A DNA stretch of 64,000 bases, from NCBI RefSeq assembly GCF_038002605.1, contig NZ_JBBOCT010000001.1, positions 434,001 through 498,000 on the forward strand. The letters are read 5' to 3'. Under the pieces are notes generated by a model, which did no database searches, was not told the origin of the DNA, and saw nothing but the letters and a program-made list of their open reading frames with translations. The position numbers and the translations under genes are program-made. The DNA is from Bacillus sp. FSL K6-3431 (lineage in GTDB: Bacteria > Bacillota > Bacilli > Bacillales > Bacillaceae_C). Positions 55,342 through 63,930 of the stretch are shown one piece after another; the stretch's first letter is position 1; each line of letters opens with the position of its first letter.

Positions 55342-56205
55342 ATGGATCTCGCCGAGTTTCATCCTTATGTTTATTATGCAACCCAATACCATTTTTCCAA
55401 AGGACAGACTAGTAACTTAAGAATCTGTTATACCAGTTCGCTTTATTTGATTAGTGAAGGAAAGGGAACTTTACATACATTAGAGCGGGCATATGAAACT
55501 GCTCCAGGATCCCTTGTATATATTCCGGCTGGGCAGCAACATGAATGGATTGCAGACGAAAAAAATCCAATGGTACACGTTTGTTGCTATTTTGATTGGT
55601 CATACATAAATCGCAAGACTGTATTCGAATGGCCAAGTTCCATTTGTTATGATTTTACGCAGCTCCGCCAATCCTTAATTGGTCCTGTGTTTCCTTATCC
55701 GATCCCAGAACATTCTAAAGTGGAGACACTTCGTTTATGGATTGAATTATTCGAAGTCTTTTATACATCTAATGAACATACGAATGAACGAACGTTTATA
55801 AGGAGCCTTAAAATTCAAAGTCATTTTCAACAATTTATCGAGTATTTTTTAAACCATGTTTTAAACGAAGAGAATATTCCAGACCCGCGGATAAACAAGC
55901 TTCTTGCACAGATGGAGCAAGATCTAATGCGTGGTAGCCCAGAATCGTTGGAAATCTACTATAAAGAGCTTCGGATTAGCAGGGGGTATTTTTTTGAACT
56001 GTTTAAAAAAGCAACTGGTTTTTCTCCTATGCAATATATTAACCACTTCCGGATTCGACGGGCGAAGGACGATTTGAGATTTACCAATTTGAGCATTACA
56101 GAAATTGCGGAAAAAAACCACTTTTCATCAGTTCATTATTTTTCAAGATTGTTTCGTAAATTAACCGGTCAAACGCCTCGAGAATTCAGAGAGACAGAAC
56201 AATAA
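55342..56205 (+). CDS. AraC-family transcriptional regulator
   Basis: ATG at 55342 follows TGGAGGTG and gives 287 residues. The N-terminal cupin sensor includes TSSLYLISEGKGTLHTLE and APGSLVYIPAGQQHEWIADE. The C-terminal AraC domain has LEIYYKELRISRGYFFELFK, FSPMQYINHFRIRRAKDDLR and ITEIAEKNHFSSVHYFSRLF. The nearby enolase-superfamily gene and the PhyH-HEAT gene upstream, and the isomerase relic just downstream, are its likely targets. The regulator appears intact although the isomerase gene is destroyed. Confidence 0.85.
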   Translation: MDLAEFHPYVYYATQYHFSKGQTSNLRICYTSSLYLISEGKGTLHTLERAYETAPGSLVYIPAGQQHEWIADEKNPMVHVCCYFDWSYINRKTVFEWPSSICYDFTQLRQSLIGPVFPYPIPEHSKVETLRLWIELFEVFYTSNEHTNERTFIRSLKIQSHFQQFIEYFLNHVLNEENIPDPRINKLLAQMEQDLMRGSPESLEIYYKELRISRGYFFELFKKATGFSPMQYINHFRIRRAKDDLRFTNLSITEIAEKNHFSSVHYFSRLFRKLTGQTPREFRETEQ

Positions 56206-56412
56206 AGGAGCGATAAAAATTTGTACGTCCATTTAGTACCTCAGAACTTAAAATAAACAAGAATGGTAGACGGAAGCAAGGTTGAACCAGAAACAAATCA
56301 AGATTCTGGTCCATGTGGATATGAGTTTAACACAGTTTATCCACATTGAACGTTAACACATAGCTGGTTGTCTACATTCACAGTTTAGATAGCATTCAAA
56401 TCTAGACAGTAA

Positions 56413-56577
56413 ATGTCTCGGTGGGCGATGATTGGTTTAGGAAACGGGCATAGTGAATGGATGATGGAAGAAAAATTTGAAAAAATAGCTGAGGCAGGCT
56501 TCACCGGTATTATGGGTTCTCTACCTGAAGACCATGAAGCCGAAAAATGGAAGCGATTACTTGGTGAATACAAATTA
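56413..56577 (+). pseudogene. Sugar phosphate isomerase/epimerase, N-terminal stub
   Basis: ATG at 56413 opens SRWAMIGLGNGHSEWMMEEK, FEKIAEAGFTGIMGSLPEDH and ends about LLGEYKL. This is the first 55 residues of a xylose-isomerase-like TIM barrel enzyme (AP_endonuc_2 fold). The frame then runs into RadC-like text at 56578. The remaining ~220 residues are missing. It belongs with the AraC and sugar-acid genes just upstream. Confidence 0.75.
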
Positions 56578-56881
56578 ATGATGAAATTAGAAAAAGTAAT
56601 GGAAATCGTTCGGGTCAAGCAAGTAATTCGAGAGGTCGAAGAAAAATACACATCTACCAACAAAAATCATGTCCCAAAAAGATGTGATTCCATTTGTTCA
56701 AAGTCTTATCGGTGACGAGGACAGAGAAATTTTTTTAGTACTTTGCATGAATACGAAAAATCAAATAAATGCTATTCATAGATGCCATATTCGTAGTATC
56801 AATGCCAGCATTGTTTCACCTAGAGAAGTTTTTAAAGTTGCGATATTAAATAATTCAACAAATATTCTGGTCGCCATATAG
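56578..56881 (+). pseudogene. RadC-like JAB-domain relic
   Basis: The text KLEKVMEIVRVKQVIREVEE is followed by a frame change near 56665, then KDVIPFVQSLIGDEDREIFL, VLCMNTKNQINAIHRCHIRS and INASIVSPREVFKVAILNN, stopping at 56881 just where RadC has its HNHPSG metal motif. It lacks the catalytic half, so it is dead. It is joined to the isomerase stub. Confidence 0.8.
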
Positions 56882-57375
56882 GTATGAAAATTTTAGGGCG
56901 AAATAATAATTTGTTGTGCTTTTAACTTTATCTTATTTTCGCCAGTTTTTTTGTGGCGAAAATGACCGATAGTAAAGATAGAACTGACGTAATAGTTGTA
57001 AAAGATCTGTATGATACGGGTAATGAAATTGAATAATTTAAAAAGAGATCTCATGAGTTCTTTCAGTTTGTCCGCAGTAGTTGTTATGGGCAAGGAAATG
57101 TACCAAGGTTGACAATATATTTTCTACCACCATAGCTTCTGGTTTATTAAAAGTAAAAGCCATACGTAGTTTGAAATATAAATGTTATACTTGTTGTACT
57201 AATTTGATTGATTTTCATTAAGAAATGTCTTCAACAAAACCAGCCAATAGTTGTCAACATATTTCAATAAAAATATTAAAAAATACATGATATAATAAAA
57301 TTAAGCATGCCAAATAACCTTCTAAATAACACATTTGGAAAGTTTTGGTTTACCTAGTTAAACTATGAAGTCAAG
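56882..57375. other. Intergenic stretch downstream of the transposase
   Basis: A strong hairpin at 56935-56963 (ATTTTCGCCA with TGGCGAAAAT) is present. The right end of the IS110 element lies somewhere before 57376; the minus strand carries TTGACT at 57370-57375, a possible -35 of a junction promoter. No gene is supported. Confidence 0.45.
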
Positions 57376-58584
57376 CTAAATCTTGGAAGGCAGTTTTGCA
57401 TAAATCCAATGTAAAAGTTTATTTGCGCAGGCAATCACAGCTACCCTAAAAGGTTTTTCTTCTTCTCGTTTCTTATCATAGAACGCTCGTAATCTCTTGT
57501 TACGAGGAAGAATTTCATCTGTCGTTTTCTGTTTGCGACAGTCACGAATGGCACACTTAACAGCCATGTACAAAGCTTGCCGTAGTCTGCTTGAGCCTCT
57601 TTTGGTAATTCGGTTGCGGGTGCCTTTGAATGTGCCAGATTCAAAGACACTAGGGTCAAGACCGGCAAAGGCCACTAGTTTCTTGGGATCATTGAACCTT
57701 TCAATTTCCCCAATTTCGGAAATAATCGTTGCAGCGATTTTTTCACCGATACCGGGAATTGATCGGATAATCTTAGATTCTTCAATGTCCTGCACCAAGG
57801 CATCTATTTCATTTTCAATCATGGATAGATGCTTCTTGCGCTCAAATAGCATATTATCTAGGCTAAGGGCAAGGCTTGAATATAAAGTCTTGCGAAAAGG
57901 GTTTTGTTCAGCTGCGATCATTAGTTTTTCGGCTTGTTTGTTTGCCCATTCCAGTGAACGGCTGTTACAGAATTCCTTTATTTTGGCCGTTAAGGTTTCA
58001 ATATCTGTGTTTAGCACATCTTCTGAAGTAGGAAATGCTTGCAATATTTTTAAAGATACATCTGAATATAGGCTCCCGAAAACTTTACTATATTCGGGAA
58101 ATATTTGATCCAGAACAGCTTGAAATTGCAGTTTGGTTTGAACAAACATACCTGTAATATTATCGTGCTGTCGCGTAAGATGACGTAAGTTCATTAGTTG
58201 AATACCACGCTTTTTATAAGGCTCTAAATCCTCTTTGTAATACAGCTCGCAGAGGTGATGGGCATCAATGACATCTGTTTTTACCTTTCGCAAACTAGAA
58301 CTTTTTGCTTTATAGGAGATGAGTGGATTTACGATAATAATTAAATAGCCTTTTTCCTCAAAATACTGATAAACCAATGCGTGATAATGACCTGTCGATT
58401 CCATTACAAGAGGTGGGCGTTCCCCCGAAATATCTTCAACCTCTTTAATAAAATCTAATAAACTAGCTAGTCCATCAAGATCATGTCTAACCTTAAAACT
58501 TTTCTTATAGGGTTTCTTTCGTTCCAAGTATGCTTGAACCTGACTTTCGCCTTTTGCCACATCCAGACCAATGACTGGATTCAT
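57376..58584 (-). CDS. IS110-family transposase
   Basis: ATG at 58584 lies after GGGGGGATTTATA and gives 402 residues. The N-terminal RuvC-like DEDD domain contains MNPVIGLDVAKGESQVQAYL, LVMESTGHYH and KVKTDVIDAHHLCELYY. The C-terminal transposase_20 domain has SIPGIGEKIAATIISEIGEI, FVAFAGLDPSV-like text (LVAFAGLDPSV) and KRGSSRLRQALYMAVKCAIR with the serine used in strand transfer. It is complete with no stop or frameshift, so it may be active. IS110 elements have no terminal inverted repeats and carry a structured RNA (bridge RNA) in one non-coding end, here probably 58590-58800. Confidence 0.9.
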   Translation of the reverse strand: MNPVIGLDVAKGESQVQAYLERKKPYKKSFKVRHDLDGLASLLDFIKEVEDISGERPPLVMESTGHYHALVYQYFEEKGYLIIIVNPLISYKAKSSSLRKVKTDVIDAHHLCELYYKEDLEPYKKRGIQLMNLRHLTRQHDNITGMFVQTKLQFQAVLDQIFPEYSKVFGSLYSDVSLKILQAFPTSEDVLNTDIETLTAKIKEFCNSRSLEWANKQAEKLMIAAEQNPFRKTLYSSLALSLDNMLFERKKHLSMIENEIDALVQDIEESKIIRSIPGIGEKIAATIISEIGEIERFNDPKKLVAFAGLDPSVFESGTFKGTRNRITKRGSSRLRQALYMAVKCAIRDCRKQKTTDEILPRNKRLRAFYDKKREEEKPFRVAVIACANKLLHWIYAKLPSKI

Positions 58585-58589
58585 TATAA

Positions 58590-58800
58590 ATCCCCCCAAA
58601 AAATATATTTACCGGTACCCCTAATTCCTCTTGCAGTGTCATAGCTTCGCTTGTTATACGGGATCATTGTCCCAACCAGCCTCAAACGTGTTTCTACAAG
58701 TAGGGGCGAACTGTTTTGCGGACGGGATGTGTCCCACGGGCCATTACGTTCTACCCCGGCTACCGCTAGCATATATCGATATAAAAAATGATCAACCAGA
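58590..58800 (-). ncRNA. Candidate IS110 bridge RNA region
   Basis: The region upstream of the transposase on the minus strand is non-coding, GC-richer than its surroundings and full of short inverted segments such as GGGACACATCCC and GGGACAATGATCCC. In IS110-group elements this place holds the bridge RNA that guides donor and target choice. A TATATGCT box on the minus strand near its start could be a -10. Boundaries are guessed. Confidence 0.4.
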
Positions 58801-58875
58801 AATATTTTCCGGCTGACCTTATAATACGATCGGGCCAGATTGTTGAATGAGGTTAGCACGATAACAAAAGTCAAT

Positions 58876-58904
58876 AAAAAACGCCCCTTTCAAAGGGCGT
58901 TTTA
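58876..58904 (-). terminator. Terminator of the MFS transporter gene
   Basis: On the minus strand AAACGCCCTTT pairs with AAAGGGGCGTTT (one extra G), followed by TTTT. Confidence 0.85.
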
Positions 58905-58910
58905 AACTTG

Positions 58911-60326
58911 TTATAATTTTTCATTGCGTAAGCTCAATGTGATAATAAGAGCAATTGCTATGATGAATGTTACCGCTAAAAACACATCGGAATAGTGAGG
59001 AGCATCTAGCGAATAAAGTGGATTTAAAGCATTTCCAACTTCGTGGCGTGCAGACAATAAAGCCCCAATTATTGCTGCACCAGTCCCTGCACCAAGGTAC
59101 AATGCACCTTGAAACAGACCCATTCCCACTCCAACTTGCTCGTTAGATAGTGCAGATACTGCAACATTAGTAGCTGGAGAATTAATGAACGCAAAAGCAA
59201 CTCCAATACCTAAAACACCAATCGAAAAAAAGATAGGTGAGGATCCAGCAAATAATGACATGAATAATGAGGAAATCCCCATAACAATCAACCCTGTGAT
59301 TAAGAGCCTTTTGGGCTTAATACGGTCAGACAACCTTCCTACTATTGGTGATAAAATAGCGACAGCCACACCTCCAGGAAGTAGTGTCATTCCAGCTTCT
59401 CCCGGGCTCAATCCATTGACTTCAACAACAAGCAACGGAACAAACACAAGGACAGAGAAGTAGGCAAACATCGAGAAAAAAACAATTAAAACGGAACTCA
59501 CATATAAACGGTTCTTCAATAAAACTGGTGGAATGAATGGTTGCCTAGCAGTTACAATTCGAATAATTAATGCAAATAAAGCGGACAACGATATTAATAA
59601 GCTTATGATTGTTTGATAAGATCCAAAACCAGAAGTCTCGGCTAGAGTAATACCTAACAAGTATAAACCTACCATGAGTCCGAGTAAAATCCCCCCTAAA
59701 ATATCAAAGGTTTTTGATTCGCCAATTTCTGTTGGTTCCATTTTCTGCATAGAAATTTGCGCGCCTATAGCGATTACTAATCCTAAACTGAATGTAATCC
59801 AAAATAGAGAAGGCCAGCCTAACCATTGACCTACAATGCCACCAAAGATCGGTCCTCCGGCAGTTCCAATACCAATACAACCAGCAATAATTCCTAAAAC
59901 GCTACCGCGTTGTCCTGGTGGATACACTTTAGATATCACGACAACAGAGAGTATAGGGATAGCAGCCATTCCAGCACCCTGAATCATTCTTCCAAACACT
60001 AAAACAGATAGGTTAGGAGCAAGGGCACAAATTAAACTACCCATTGTTAAGATTAATATACCTATTGTAAATAGCTTCCTTACATCTAGGAAATCGGACA
60101 TACGCCCATAAAATGGAATTGCTATCGCGAGTACAAGAGCGACACCACCGACAACCCAACTAACCTGAGCTTCAGATCCTCCTAGTTCTACTCCAATCAT
60201 ACCTAGAACAGGAGTGACCATATCAACGGTAATGGCAGCCATTAATACAGATAGTCCTAAAACAATTATCAAAAGTCTATTTGATCCTTGTTTTTGTGCT
60301 GAATAATTATTTATTTGATTACTCAT
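58911..60326 (-). CDS. MFS drug/proton exporter (DHA2-like)
   Basis: A 471-residue membrane protein after TTAGGAGGCAG. About 14 hydrophobic segments are visible. The signature YGRMSDFLDVRKLF follows helix 2-3, GAGMAAIPILSVVVI follows helix 4, and GGPIFGGIVGQWLGWPSLFW represents motif C and its exit, as in drug-resistance transporters of the QacA/EmrB or Tet(L) group. Key residues of TMS1 (ITVDMVTPVL) include an Asp. It should export drugs or metabolites in exchange for protons. It is transcribed behind a 41-residue gene and a terminator-like palindrome, which may regulate it. The gene ends just before the IS110 element's leader end. Confidence 0.85.
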   Translation of the reverse strand: MSNQINNYSAQKQGSNRLLIIVLGLSVLMAAITVDMVTPVLGMIGVELGGSEAQVSWVVGGVALVLAIAIPFYGRMSDFLDVRKLFTIGILILTMGSLICALAPNLSVLVFGRMIQGAGMAAIPILSVVVISKVYPPGQRGSVLGIIAGCIGIGTAGGPIFGGIVGQWLGWPSLFWITFSLGLVIAIGAQISMQKMEPTEIGESKTFDILGGILLGLMVGLYLLGITLAETSGFGSYQTIISLLISLSALFALIIRIVTARQPFIPPVLLKNRLYVSSVLIVFFSMFAYFSVLVFVPLLVVEVNGLSPGEAGMTLLPGGVAVAILSPIVGRLSDRIKPKRLLITGLIVMGISSLFMSLFAGSSPIFFSIGVLGIGVAFAFINSPATNVAVSALSNEQVGVGMGLFQGALYLGAGTGAAIIGALLSARHEVGNALNPLYSLDAPHYSDVFLAVTFIIAIALIITLSLRNEKL

Positions 60327-60418
60327 CTTTTCTGCCTCCTAAAATTTAAATTATTATTTTAGGAGGCAAGATCTATTGCTTTTACCATCATAGTCACCCC
60401 TACATCGACAAAAAATAA

Positions 60419-60448
60419 AAAGGTACCGGTTATATAACCGGTACCTTT
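60419..60448 (-). terminator. Perfect palindromic terminator upstream of the MFS gene
   Basis: A perfect 30-base palindrome whose half is AAAGGTACCGGTTAT. On the minus strand it is followed by TTTATTTTTTG. It ends the 41-residue gene or attenuates read-through into the MFS gene. Confidence 0.8.
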
Positions 60449-60475
60449 GACATATTAAAATCTATTTATTCGTCT

Positions 60476-60601
60476 TCACGAAAAACAGGCGTCAAAAAGC
60501 TCCGGTTGCGGTATTCTGTTTAAAAAAGGACATACGTATCCCGCTTTATTTAAATCCCCAGAAATTTTAATGTTTGTATCATGAATCAATACCGTTTCCA
60601 T
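60476..60601 (-). CDS. Small hypothetical protein, 41 residues
   Basis: ATG at 60601 on the minus strand lies seven bases after AAAGGAGGCG, an excellent site, and opens METVLIHDTNIKISGDLNKA followed by GYVCPFLNRIPQPELFDACF and Ser. It contains two Cys and no membrane helix. A palindromic terminator follows 28 bases after the stop. I do not recognise the family. Its place between a strong ribosome-binding site and a terminator, just upstream of the MFS gene, suggests either a short regulatory unit or an independent small protein. Confidence 0.5.
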   Translation of the reverse strand: METVLIHDTNIKISGDLNKAGYVCPFLNRIPQPELFDACFS

Positions 60602-60921
60602 TGCTTTTCGCCTCCTTTTACTAATCATTATTTTTCCTCTTCTAATTTATCATAAATCAATGCCAAAAGGAAGTCTTGATTATTCAATATACCTTTCACT
60701 ATTAAATACGGCGGTTAGCTTAAAACCTTGATTCATAGGGCAATTATGACTATGCCGTAATAGGGCGCTTTTCCTGAAGAGGAAAAGACGCCCTATCTGA
60801 ATTTTTGTGATAACTCAAGGACTTATACTTTATTATACATTTCGATTGTCGAATAAAGGTTATGTAAACCGACCATACTGATTACAAATTAATTGATTCA
60901 TAGTATGGGAGCGTGAAAAAC
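60602..60921. other. Intergenic stretch with a strong hairpin
   Basis: A hairpin at 60760-60796 pairs ATAGGGCGCTTTTCCT with AGGAAAAGACGCCCTAT. No gene seen. Confidence 0.55.
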
Positions 60922-61447
60922 ATGTTGTTGTCGGAAGCAGGGGAAAAGTATCAGTTTGATAAAAGAATTAAAGGTTAACCTCCTCTAACATTAAAGATGT
61001 ATGGCTTTCAATGTGATCTTTCGAAGCGTTATTTTGGTGATATCATAATGGGAGATATTACAACAGAAAATTTGAAACAATACTTGGGGAAAGCTGGAGA
61101 ACATTTAAAACCATCTAGTTTGGGCCACCAATGGACCCATGAGGAAGGTTTTATTTCAAAAAAATCCGGCTGCAAAATTAAAAGAGCCTAAGTTAGGAAA
61201 GCGAATTCCAAAGTTTCTTTCCGAACTTGAAATTGAACTTCTTCGAGAAGGATGTTATACATCGAAGGAGAACGCTTTATTTGAGTTTTTTTATTCAACA
61301 GGTTGTCGAATCGGAGAAGTTGCGAAATTAAATCGAGATGATATTAGCTTCGCAGAAAACTCGGTAATTGTCCATGGGAAAGGTGATAAGGAAAGAGAAG
61401 TTTATTTTAATATACGCTGTGTGATTTGGTTAGAAAGGTATTTATAG
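60922..61447 (+). pseudogene. Tyrosine recombinase, broken and truncated
   Basis: ATG opens LLSEAGEKYQFDKRIKG and a stop; the same frame continues KMYGFQCDLSKRYFGDIIMG and DITTENLKQYLGKAGEHLKP. After a deletion near SSLGH, another frame gives EEGFISKKSG and, shifted again, NPAAKLKEPKLGKRIPKFLS, FYSTGCRIGEVAKLNRDDI and VIVHGKGDKEREVYFNIR. The text stops at WLERYL, exactly where the 46-bp repeat begins at 61443. The C-terminal HxxR and Tyr nucleophile are missing, so it cannot recombine DNA. Confidence 0.8.
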
Positions 61448-61488
61448 CTGGAGTATCTTGTTAATAACTAGGCGAATCGAAAGCCATT
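61443..61488. repeat. 46-bp repeat, copy 2
   Basis: Nearly identical to 47415-47460 (44 of 46 bases). It cuts the recombinase gene. The region 61489-62137 holds no supportable gene. Confidence 0.75.
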
Positions 61489-62137
61489 GTTTCATTATTA
61501 TAAACAAGGTTCTACAGCAATAATATCGCAATGGACTCTACCTCAGTAACCCTGAACGACAAATCAGAACAAAGTTCTGCTTTCGTTAATACAATCACAG
61601 GCTTAGCTCCACTTTCCCATGCCAGAATTGACTTTGTTTAATACGAGTGTAATTATTTTCTTCCTGTTGTTTGGTGCGAATTTTGCATAACGCCCATCAA
61701 TGCTCCTTATCACTGGAGGCATCACAAACATTAATTGAGCGTACAAAACAATTATTTCAAGGATGGAGAGAATTGATACCTTGAAACCAAGAGAAGGAAA
61801 AGGGTATTTCATTCAAACAAGTTACTGAAAATGGATTTAAAAAGTTGCTTATTGTAATAAAAGTCAAGGTAGCACAGCTTCTTGAACTTAGGGGTGCAAC
61901 CTAAAATAGGCACTGGAAAGACAAAATCTACGTGTTATTGATGGTGCGTCTTATTTATCCAATTGGCGTCACAAATCCAAAATATAAAACTCGTTTCCAA
62001 AGTGCATCAGTATCATGAACGATTAAATTGGAAGATAGAAAATAAAATGGAAATCACACCCAATTCGGCGCTTTTTCATGATAAAATTAAATAAAAATAT
62101 AACTAGCATTAAAAATTGAAAAAGGGGGTTAGGGTAA
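61489..62137. other. Intergenic stretch
   Basis: No supportable gene in any frame; the 69-codon minus frame at 61603 has no ribosome-binding site. A site AAAAAGGGGG lies just before 62138. Confidence 0.5.
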
Positions 62138-62413
62138 ATGATGATTTTTGGACCACTACTCATCGCTATTGTTCTAGGTGTTATAATTCTGTTGTTGACA
62201 TCATTGTTCAAAAAGAAAAACTTCTCTAAACCCATACGAATGATACCGGCAATTCTAAGTATTATCGCTGCTATAATACTTGTCTATATTGCCTTCGTTA
62301 ATATTAGGGGATTTGAAGGCGTTGCTTATGGTATTCTTGCATTCTTTTTAATTTGCATTGCGATTATCTCGTTTGCTATCTCGAATAACGTGACGGGGAC
62401 ACCACAAGATTAG
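62138..62413 (+). CDS. Small membrane protein, YesK-like
   Basis: A 91-residue protein with ATG after AAAAAGGGGG. Three membrane helices are apparent: FGPLLIAIVLGVIILLLTSL, MIPAILSIIAAIILVYIAFV and AYGILAFFLICIAIISFAIS. A KKKNFSK loop lies between helices 1 and 2. The arrangement MMxFGPLL recalls YesK-family proteins, whose role is unknown. It is followed by a 50-residue membrane protein, perhaps co-transcribed. Confidence 0.6.
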   Translation: MMIFGPLLIAIVLGVIILLLTSLFKKKNFSKPIRMIPAILSIIAAIILVYIAFVNIRGFEGVAYGILAFFLICIAIISFAISNNVTGTPQD

Positions 62414-62503
62414 CTTATACACCTTAATTAATTCTCCTGAAAGCCCGGAGTAATACAATGGTAGATTATTAATAACAGAAATTTTCAAAGAGGCGAGGAT
62501 TAA

Positions 62504-62656
62504 ATGGAGAAATTGTTTGATTTTACAAAGAACTTATTTATTGATGTATTTGCCTCCATACGTGGGTTTGTTTATGGGTTTCTCGTTATTAGTATAGCAA
62601 TTGGTGTCATTGGAATAATTATTTATATGTTTTTAACAATCAAAAATTCATTTTAA
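62504..62656 (+). CDS. Single-pass membrane peptide, 50 residues
   Basis: ATG at 62504 follows GAGGCGAGG and opens MEKLFDFTKNLFIDVFASIR, then one hydrophobic helix (VYGFLVISIAIGVIGIIIYM) and a short basic tail ending KNSF. It is complete with a good site. I do not recognise a family. It sits between two other small membrane-protein genes in the same direction, 90 bases after the YesK-like gene, so a shared role at the membrane is possible but unproven. Confidence 0.55.
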   Translation: MEKLFDFTKNLFIDVFASIRGFVYGFLVISIAIGVIGIIIYMFLTIKNSF

Positions 62657-62781
62657 TATATGTTACTTTTAGATGCATGAGGAAGAGGGTGTAACCGACT
62701 TAATTAAGTCTTAGATTGTTTCTAGCAAAATACACAGAGATAAAGGACTTTTAACAAGAAACATAATACTTTAAAAAGCTG

Positions 62782-63068
62782 GTGATAATCATAGAAATTT
62801 TATTCCTTGTTTTATTGATACTTGGATTAGGGATTACAAATTTTATTGTTTTTAAATTTTCCAATACGAAGTTCAAAGGAATATTTGCAGGGGTCATCGT
62901 TCTATTTTTAACACCTATCATCTTTCTTACAATGTTTTTAAGTGTTGGGCCTTTGATCCTGGTGGATTTGCAACAGGGCTGATTTCTGTTTTATACACCA
63001 CATTATTTATCATAAATGGAGTTATCATTATTTTTATAGGAGTTTTTACTAAAAGTATAGAAACTTAA
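62782..63068 (+). pseudogene. Small membrane protein split by a frameshift
   Basis: A GTG start opens IIIEILFLVLLILGLGITNF, an inner-loop FKFSNTKFKG and a second helix VIVLFLTPIIFLTMFLS. Near 62955 the frame must shift by one base, after which FDPGGFATGLISVLYTTLFI and IINGVIIIFIGVFTKSIET run to the stop at 63068. The joined protein of about 95 residues would have three helices. It is a mutation or a sequencing error. The strong 14-bp hairpin that follows supports a once complete unit. Confidence 0.55.
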
Positions 63069-63089
63069 CATTGAGTAGCAAGTAGATAA

Positions 63090-63145
63090 AATCCTTCTGA
63101 AATGGCTATGAAGCTTTGATATATTCATTTCAGAAGGATATTATT
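63090..63145 (+). terminator. Hairpin terminator
   Basis: ATCCTTCTGAAATG at 63091-63104 is the exact inverse of CATTTCAGAAGGAT at 63126-63139, followed by a T-rich tract. The stretch 63146-63441 shows no gene. Confidence 0.75.
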
Positions 63146-63441
63146 CTAATTTTGTTTTATCTAACATGTAGAAAAATAACAGAGCAATTTTAAATATGCA
63201 GTTTTATCTATGTTCTCAATATTTTCTATGATATTGCTTTGGCGATTTTTTTTATGTTCACTTTGGGTACGATTACTATATGTACATTGGTCCATGTAAA
63301 GAATGTCCAAACTCCATCTAAATGGTTGAATCATCAGGGATATAGGTAGAGGAAGTTATTTCTCCCTACTCACAGTAATTTTCTAGGTCACATTATGTAG
63401 TATTACAGACTTGATAATATAGTTGAAACGGGTGGGTTTAT

Positions 63442-63930
63442 TTGAATATTTCTTTAATTGCTGCATTAGACAAAAATAGAGTAATTGGTAAAGATAATGA
63501 TCTTCCTTGGAAATTACCCAAAGATTGGCAGTTTGTAAATAGAATCACTATGGGGCATCCAATAATCTTAGGTAGAAAAAACATGGAATCCATTGGTAGA
63601 GCATTACCAGGGAGAAGAAATATTGTGTTAACGAGAAATATAAAATTTAGCAAGCCAGGCTGTGAAGTGGCACACTCAATGGAAGATATATTTGAATTAT
63701 GTAAAACAGAGAAGAAAATATTTATATTTGGAGGGGAACAAATTTATCAAATGTTCTTACCTTTTGTTGAGACAATGTATTTAACAAAAATTCGGTATGA
63801 ATTTGAAGGCGATACATTTTTCCCAGATATTAATTATGATGAATGGAATGAGGTTTCACGAGTAAAAGGAATCACGGATGAAAAAAATCCGTATATTTAC
63901 TATTTCCATGTTTATGAAAAGAAAATCTGA
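63442..63930 (+). CDS. Dihydrofolate reductase
   Basis: A 162-residue enzyme with a TTG start after CGGGTGGG. It reduces dihydrofolate to tetrahydrofolate with NADPH. Conserved parts are ISLIAALDKNRVIGKDNDLP, WKLPKDWQFVNRITMGHPII with the proton-relay Asp (PKDW), LGRKNMESIGRALPGRRNIV, IFIFGGEQIYQ and MYLTKIRYEFEGDTFFPDI. Length and motifs are those of the FolA/DfrA type. The usual neighbour thymidylate synthase gene is not in the window upstream; downstream DNA ends at 64000. It is preceded by about 370 bases without a gene, so it probably has its own promoter. It may be a second, acquired reductase. Confidence 0.85.
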   Translation: MNISLIAALDKNRVIGKDNDLPWKLPKDWQFVNRITMGHPIILGRKNMESIGRALPGRRNIVLTRNIKFSKPGCEVAHSMEDIFELCKTEKKIFIFGGEQIYQMFLPFVETMYLTKIRYEFEGDTFFPDINYDEWNEVSRVKGITDEKNPYIYYFHVYEKKI

